Shown: in pieces, positions 60,503-64,000 of the stretch | How the letters are laid out: each line of letters begins with the position of its first letter | Position numbering within the stretch: position 1 is the stretch's first letter | DNA from: Citrobacter europaeus | GTDB taxonomy: Bacteria; Pseudomonadota; Gammaproteobacteria; Enterobacterales; Enterobacteriaceae | DNA: 64,000 nt | NCBI GenBank assembly: GCA_020099315.1 | Contig: CP083650.1 | Location: 4,030,001 to 4,094,000 of the forward strand | Reading direction: 5' to 3' | Position numbers and translations under genes: made by a program | The notes under the pieces: model-generated | Database searches by the model: none | Told to the model about the DNA's origin: nothing | What the model saw: the letters and a program-made list of their open reading frames with translations, nothing else

Positions 60503-63376
60503 TTACTGATATTCACTCATCGGCACGCAGGAACAGAACAGATTACGGTCGCCGTAAACATCATCAAGGCGTTTCACGGTCGGCCAGTATTTGTTCGCAA
60601 CACCTGCCGGGAAGACGGCGATTTCGCGGCTGTAACCATGATTCCACTCCGCGACCAACTCGTTTTGCGTGTGCGGGGAGTTAACCAGCGGGTTGTCTGT
60701 AAGCGGCCATTCACCAGCTTTCACGCGGTCGATCTCAGCGCGGATTGCCAGCATTGCGTTGATAAAGCGATCCAGTTCCACTTTGCTTTCAGATTCGGTC
60801 GGTTCCACCATCAGCGTACCCGCAACCGGGAACGACATGGTCGGCGCATGGAAACCGTAATCGATCAGACGCTTGGCAATATCCAGTTCACTGATACCGG
60901 TCTCTTCTTTCAGCGGGCGAATGTCGAGAATACATTCATGCGCCACGCGACCATCACGACCGGTATACAGCACCGGATAAGCATCTTTCAGACGGCTGGC
61001 AATGTAGTTAGCGTTAAGGATCGCCACCTGGCTTGCCTGTTTCAGACCTTCTGCGCCCATCATACGGATGTACATCCAGCTAATTGGCAGAATGGATGCG
61101 CTACCGAACGGCGCCGCAGATACTGCGCCCTGACGGGTTAGCATTCCTTCAATCTGAACTACGCTGTGGCCCGGTACGAACGGCGCCAGATGCGATTTAA
61201 CGCCGATCGGCCCCATACCTGGACCGCCGCCGCCGTGCGGAATGCAGAACGTTTTATGCAGGTTGAGGTGCGATACATCTGCGCCGATAAAGCCCGGCGT
61301 AGTGATCCCAACCTGAGCATTCATGTTCGCGCCATCAAGGTAAACCTGACCGCCAAACTGGTGCACAACGTCGCACACTTCGCGGATCGTTTCTTCATAT
61401 ACGCCGTGGGTGGACGGATAGGTCACCATGATGCAGGAGAGATTCGCAGCATGTTGTTCTGCTTTTTCACGCAGGCAGGTAAGGTCGATATTGCCGTTCT
61501 TATCACAGGCGACAACCACGACCTGCATCCCCGCCATTTGTGCGGAAGCCGGGTTAGTACCGTGGGCGGACGCCGGGATCAGGCAGATATCGCGATGGCC
61601 TTCGTTACGGCTTTCGTGATAATGACGAATCGCCAGCAGGCCAGCGTATTCGCCCTGCGCGCCGGAGTTCGGCTGCATGCAGACGGCGTCATAACCGGTC
61701 AGTTTTACCAGCCACTCGGAAAGCTGGCCGATCATCTGGTGATAACCTTCCGCCTGCTCTGGCGGGCAGAACGGATGCAACTCAGCAAATTCAGGCCAGG
61801 TAATAGGGATCATCTCGGCAGCGGCGTTGAGCTTCATGGTGCAAGATCCCAGCGGGATCATCGCCTGGTTCAGCGCCAGATCTTTGCGCTCCAGCGAGTG
61901 CATATAACGCATCATCTCAGTTTCGCTGTGATAGCGATTAAACACCGGATGGCTGAGGATCGCATCGTCACGCAGCATACTGTCCTGAATTGAACGGCTA
62001 TCGAGCGCCACGTCTTTATCCAGCGTGTCGATGCTCAGGCCGTGGCTGTCGCCCAGCAGAACATTGAACAGCTGCACCACGTTTTCACGGGTAGTGGTTT
62101 CGTCGAGCGTAATGCCTACCGCGTTATGGATGTCGCTGCGCAGGTTGATTTCTGCCGCTTCAGCACGCGCCAGAACCGCCGCTTTATCGGTCACTTCAAC
62201 ACACAGCGTGTCAAAGTAGTGCGCATGACGCAGCTTTAAGCCTTTCTGTTGCAGACCAGCCGCCAGAATATCGGTCAGGCGGTGGATACGATTAGCGATG
62301 CGCTTCAGACCAACCGGGCCATGATACACGGCATACAGGCTGGCGATGTTGGCCAGCAGGACCTGTGAGGTACAAATGTTAGAGTTCGCTTTCTCGCGGC
62401 GGATATGCTGCTCGCGAGTCTGCATCGCCATGCGCAGTGCGGTATTACCCGCCGCATCTTTGGAGACGCCGATAATACGTCCTGGCATGGAGCGTTTGAA
62501 TTCGTCTTTAGCAGCAAAGAATGCCGCGTGCGGGCCGCCGTAGCCCATCGGTACGCCGAAGCGTTGTGCAGAGCCGAAAACGATATCCGCACCCTGTTTT
62601 CCCGGTGCAGTCAACAGTACCAACGCCATAAAGTCGGCAGCGACGCTGACCACAACTTTACGGGATTTCAGCTCAGCAATCAGTGCGCTGTAGTCGTGCA
62701 CTTCACCGGTGGTGCCAACCTGTTGCAGCAGCACGCCAAACACATCCTGGTGATCCAGCGCTTTCGCCGCGTCATCAACTATGACGTCAAAGCCAAAGGT
62801 TTCTGCACGGGTGCGTACAACGTCCAGCGTTTGTGGATGAACATCAGCCGCCACAAAGAAACGGTTGGCATTTTTCAGTTTACTGACGCGTTTGGCCATC
62901 GCCATGGCTTCAGCCGCCGCAGTGGCTTCATCCAGCAGAGAGGCGGAGGCCATATCCAGACCGGTCAGATCCAGCGTCACCTGCTGGAAGTTCAGCAGTG
63001 CTTCCAGACGTCCCTGAGAGACTTCCGGCTGATACGGCGTGTATGCGGTGTACCAACCTGGGTTTTCCAGCATGTTACGCAGGATAACCGGTGGCAACTG
63101 CACGGCGGTGTAGCCCATGCCAATGTAGGACGTGAAGCGCTTGTTACGCCCGGCGATGGCTTTTAATTCAGCCAGCGCAGCGTATTCGGTCGCCGCCTCG
63201 CCAACCTGCGGCGGGGTTGCGAGCTGAATGTCTTTCGGCACAATCTGGCCGATCAGCGCGTTTAACGACTCGGCGCCAACCGCATTCAGCATCTCTTGCT
63301 GCTGCGCGGCGTCCGGTCCGATGTGGCGTTCAATGAAAGCGCCGCTGTTTTCAAGCTGGCTTAACGTCTGTGTCAT
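60503..63376 (-). CDS. gcvP: Glycine dehydrogenase (P protein of the glycine cleavage system)
   Basis: PLP-dependent glycine decarboxylase, 957 residues, the E. coli length. PLP lysine in NLHKTFCIPHGGGGPG (about 705). It passes the aminomethyl group to the lipoyl arm of GcvH. Last gene of gcvTHP; 177 bp separate it from gcvH, and most of that gap is an ERIC element. Confidence 0.97.
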   Translation of the reverse strand: MTQTLSQLENSGAFIERHIGPDAAQQQEMLNAVGAESLNALIGQIVPKDIQLATPPQVGEAATEYAALAELKAIAGRNKRFTSYIGMGYTAVQLPPVILRNMLENPGWYTAYTPYQPEVSQGRLEALLNFQQVTLDLTGLDMASASLLDEATAAAEAMAMAKRVSKLKNANRFFVAADVHPQTLDVVRTRAETFGFDVIVDDAAKALDHQDVFGVLLQQVGTTGEVHDYSALIAELKSRKVVVSVAADFMALVLLTAPGKQGADIVFGSAQRFGVPMGYGGPHAAFFAAKDEFKRSMPGRIIGVSKDAAGNTALRMAMQTREQHIRREKANSNICTSQVLLANIASLYAVYHGPVGLKRIANRIHRLTDILAAGLQQKGLKLRHAHYFDTLCVEVTDKAAVLARAEAAEINLRSDIHNAVGITLDETTTRENVVQLFNVLLGDSHGLSIDTLDKDVALDSRSIQDSMLRDDAILSHPVFNRYHSETEMMRYMHSLERKDLALNQAMIPLGSCTMKLNAAAEMIPITWPEFAELHPFCPPEQAEGYHQMIGQLSEWLVKLTGYDAVCMQPNSGAQGEYAGLLAIRHYHESRNEGHRDICLIPASAHGTNPASAQMAGMQVVVVACDKNGNIDLTCLREKAEQHAANLSCIMVTYPSTHGVYEETIREVCDVVHQFGGQVYLDGANMNAQVGITTPGFIGADVSHLNLHKTFCIPHGGGGPGMGPIGVKSHLAPFVPGHSVVQIEGMLTRQGAVSAAPFGSASILPISWMYIRMMGAEGLKQASQVAILNANYIASRLKDAYPVLYTGRDGRVAHECILDIRPLKEETGISELDIAKRLIDYGFHAPTMSFPVAGTLMVEPTESESKVELDRFINAMLAIRAEIDRVKAGEWPLTDNPLVNSPHTQNELVAEWNHGYSREIAVFPAGVANKYWPTVKRLDDVYGDRNLFCSCVPMSEYQ

Positions 63377-63426
63377 GGGCGATGGTTCCTGAAACGTGCA
63401 GTGAATCGTAGGTGTCTCTACTTACC

Positions 63427-63548
63427 TGAATACGCAAAATAATTCGCGTTGCAGGACGGCGGCGACGCAGCGCATCCCCAGGAGCTTACATAAGTAAGTG
63501 ACTGGGGTGGGCGAGGAAGCCAACACACCTGCAACGTGAAGAATGAAG
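63427..63548. repeat. ERIC (IRU) element inside the gcvH-gcvP gap
   Basis: About 120 bp with the ERIC core CAGGAGCTTACATAAGTAAG and TGACTGGGGTGGGCGAGG. Outer arms TTCGCGTTGCAGG and CTGCAACGTGAAG pair. It is a closer match to ERIC consensus than the copy at 6603-6722. It lies within the gcvTHP transcript. Confidence 0.92.
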
Positions 63549-63553
63549 CGTAT

Positions 63554-63943
63554 TTATTCGTCTTCTAACAATGCTTCGTATGCGGTCGCATCCAACAGCG
63601 ATTCAATTTCGCTTTCATCACTGGCTTTGATTTTAAAGATCCAGCCACCCGCATACGGCTCGCTGTTGACCAGTTCCGGGGAGTCGCTGAGCGCGTCGTT
63701 AACCGCAACAATCTCACCGCCTACTGGCGCATAGATATCGGATGCCGCTTTTACGGACTCCGCAACGGCGCAGTCATCGCCCGCGCTGACGGTAGCGCCA
63801 ACTTCGGGCAGGTCAACGAAAACCATGTCACCTAACAGCTCCTGAGCGTGTTCGGTGATACCCACGGTGTAAGAGCCATCAGCTTCTTTGCGCAGCCATT
63901 CGTGTTCTTTGCTGTATTTCAGTTCTGCAGGTACGTTGCTCAT
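63554..63943 (-). CDS. gcvH: Glycine cleavage system H protein
   Basis: Lipoyl carrier, 129 residues from MSNVPAELKYSKEHEW. The lipoylated lysine is in AVAESVKAASDIYAP (about Lys65). An extra upstream ATG at 63946 would add one Met. Between gcvT and gcvP. Confidence 0.97.
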   Translation of the reverse strand: MSNVPAELKYSKEHEWLRKEADGSYTVGITEHAQELLGDMVFVDLPEVGATVSAGDDCAVAESVKAASDIYAPVGGEIVAVNDALSDSPELVNSEPYAGGWIFKIKASDESEIESLLDATAYEALLEDE

Positions 63944-63968
63944 CAATCAATCTCCAAAAAAGGATGAA

Positions 63969-64000
63969 TTACGCGACGGCTTTGCCGTTACGCACAAAAA
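63969..64000 (-). CDS. gcvT: Aminomethyltransferase GcvT, last nine residues (runs off the right edge)
   Basis: The minus strand ends FVRNGKAVA-stop at 63969, the C-terminus of E. coli GcvT (T protein). 25 bp before gcvH, so gcvT-gcvH-gcvP run as one operon. Confidence 0.93.
   Translation of the reverse strand, partial: FVRNGKAVA

Noticed and set aside
1..64000. CRISPR array, insertion sequence, transposase, prophage or integrase
   Set aside because: I looked for regularly spaced repeats and for IS or integrase motifs in all larger frames and saw none; repeats present are REP/BIME, ERIC and the 10.8-kb palindrome.

Overview
The window is a stretch of enterobacterial chromosome. Its backbone follows the Escherichia/Salmonella order lysA-lysR-ygeA-araE-kduD-kduI-yqeF-yqeG at the left, then glyU-ygeR-idi-lysS-prfB-recJ-dsbC-xerD-fldB-cptA-sdhE-ygfZ-yqfA-yqfB-bglA-ygfF-gcvP-gcvH-gcvT at the right. 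Many backbone proteins closely resemble their E. coli counterparts as I remember them. Between the two backbone blocks lies a complete Vi capsule locus (tviA-tviE, vexA-vexE) at tRNA-Gly(CCC). An E. coli-like backbone carrying a Vi locus outside a pheU/SPI-7 setting points to Citrobacter (freundii/youngae group). That species call is inference, not proof.

Left block (1-10.8 kb): lysine biosynthesis (lysA fragment and its activator lysR), amino-acid racemase ygeA, arabinose uptake (araE), and the branch that processes unsaturated uronates. In that branch a cupin of the KdgF type, KduI and KduD are preceded by two near-identical KdgR-type operators, so they read as one regulon split around araE. 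Then come a thiolase (yqeF), a LysR regulator divergent from a PACE-family biocide exporter, and the amino-acid transporter yqeG.

Accessory block (10.8-45.6 kb), which fills the interval where E. coli K-12 carries ETT2 remnants: (i) a ~760-bp non-coding imperfect palindrome; (ii) rcnR/rcnA nickel-cobalt efflux with two RcnR operators; (iii) a yah-type cluster (yahJ, yahI, an NCS2-like permease, yahG, yahF, yahE, yahD, yahB) that looks like an operon for cleaving an N-carbamoyl compound to carbamoyl phosphate and ATP; (iv) yjdI/yjdJ; (v) the poly-N-acetylglucosamine operon pgaABCD; (vi) an AT-rich gap and a PAT-type acetyltransferase; (vii) the Vi locus. The Vi operon has a JUMPstart/ops (RfaH) element in the tviB leader and a candidate RcsAB box upstream of tviA. 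Two secreted-polysaccharide systems (PNAG and Vi) therefore sit side by side at one tRNA hotspot.

Right block (45.6-64 kb): housekeeping genes in E. coli order, but without the xdh/yge/ygf purine-catabolism genes that separate ygeR from idi in E. coli. prfB keeps its programmed +1 frameshift. A MurR/RpiR-family regulator sits before bglA. REP/BIME elements occur in several intergenic gaps, and two ERIC elements are present, one inside the gcvTHP operon. No insertion sequence, integrase, transposase or CRISPR array is visible.
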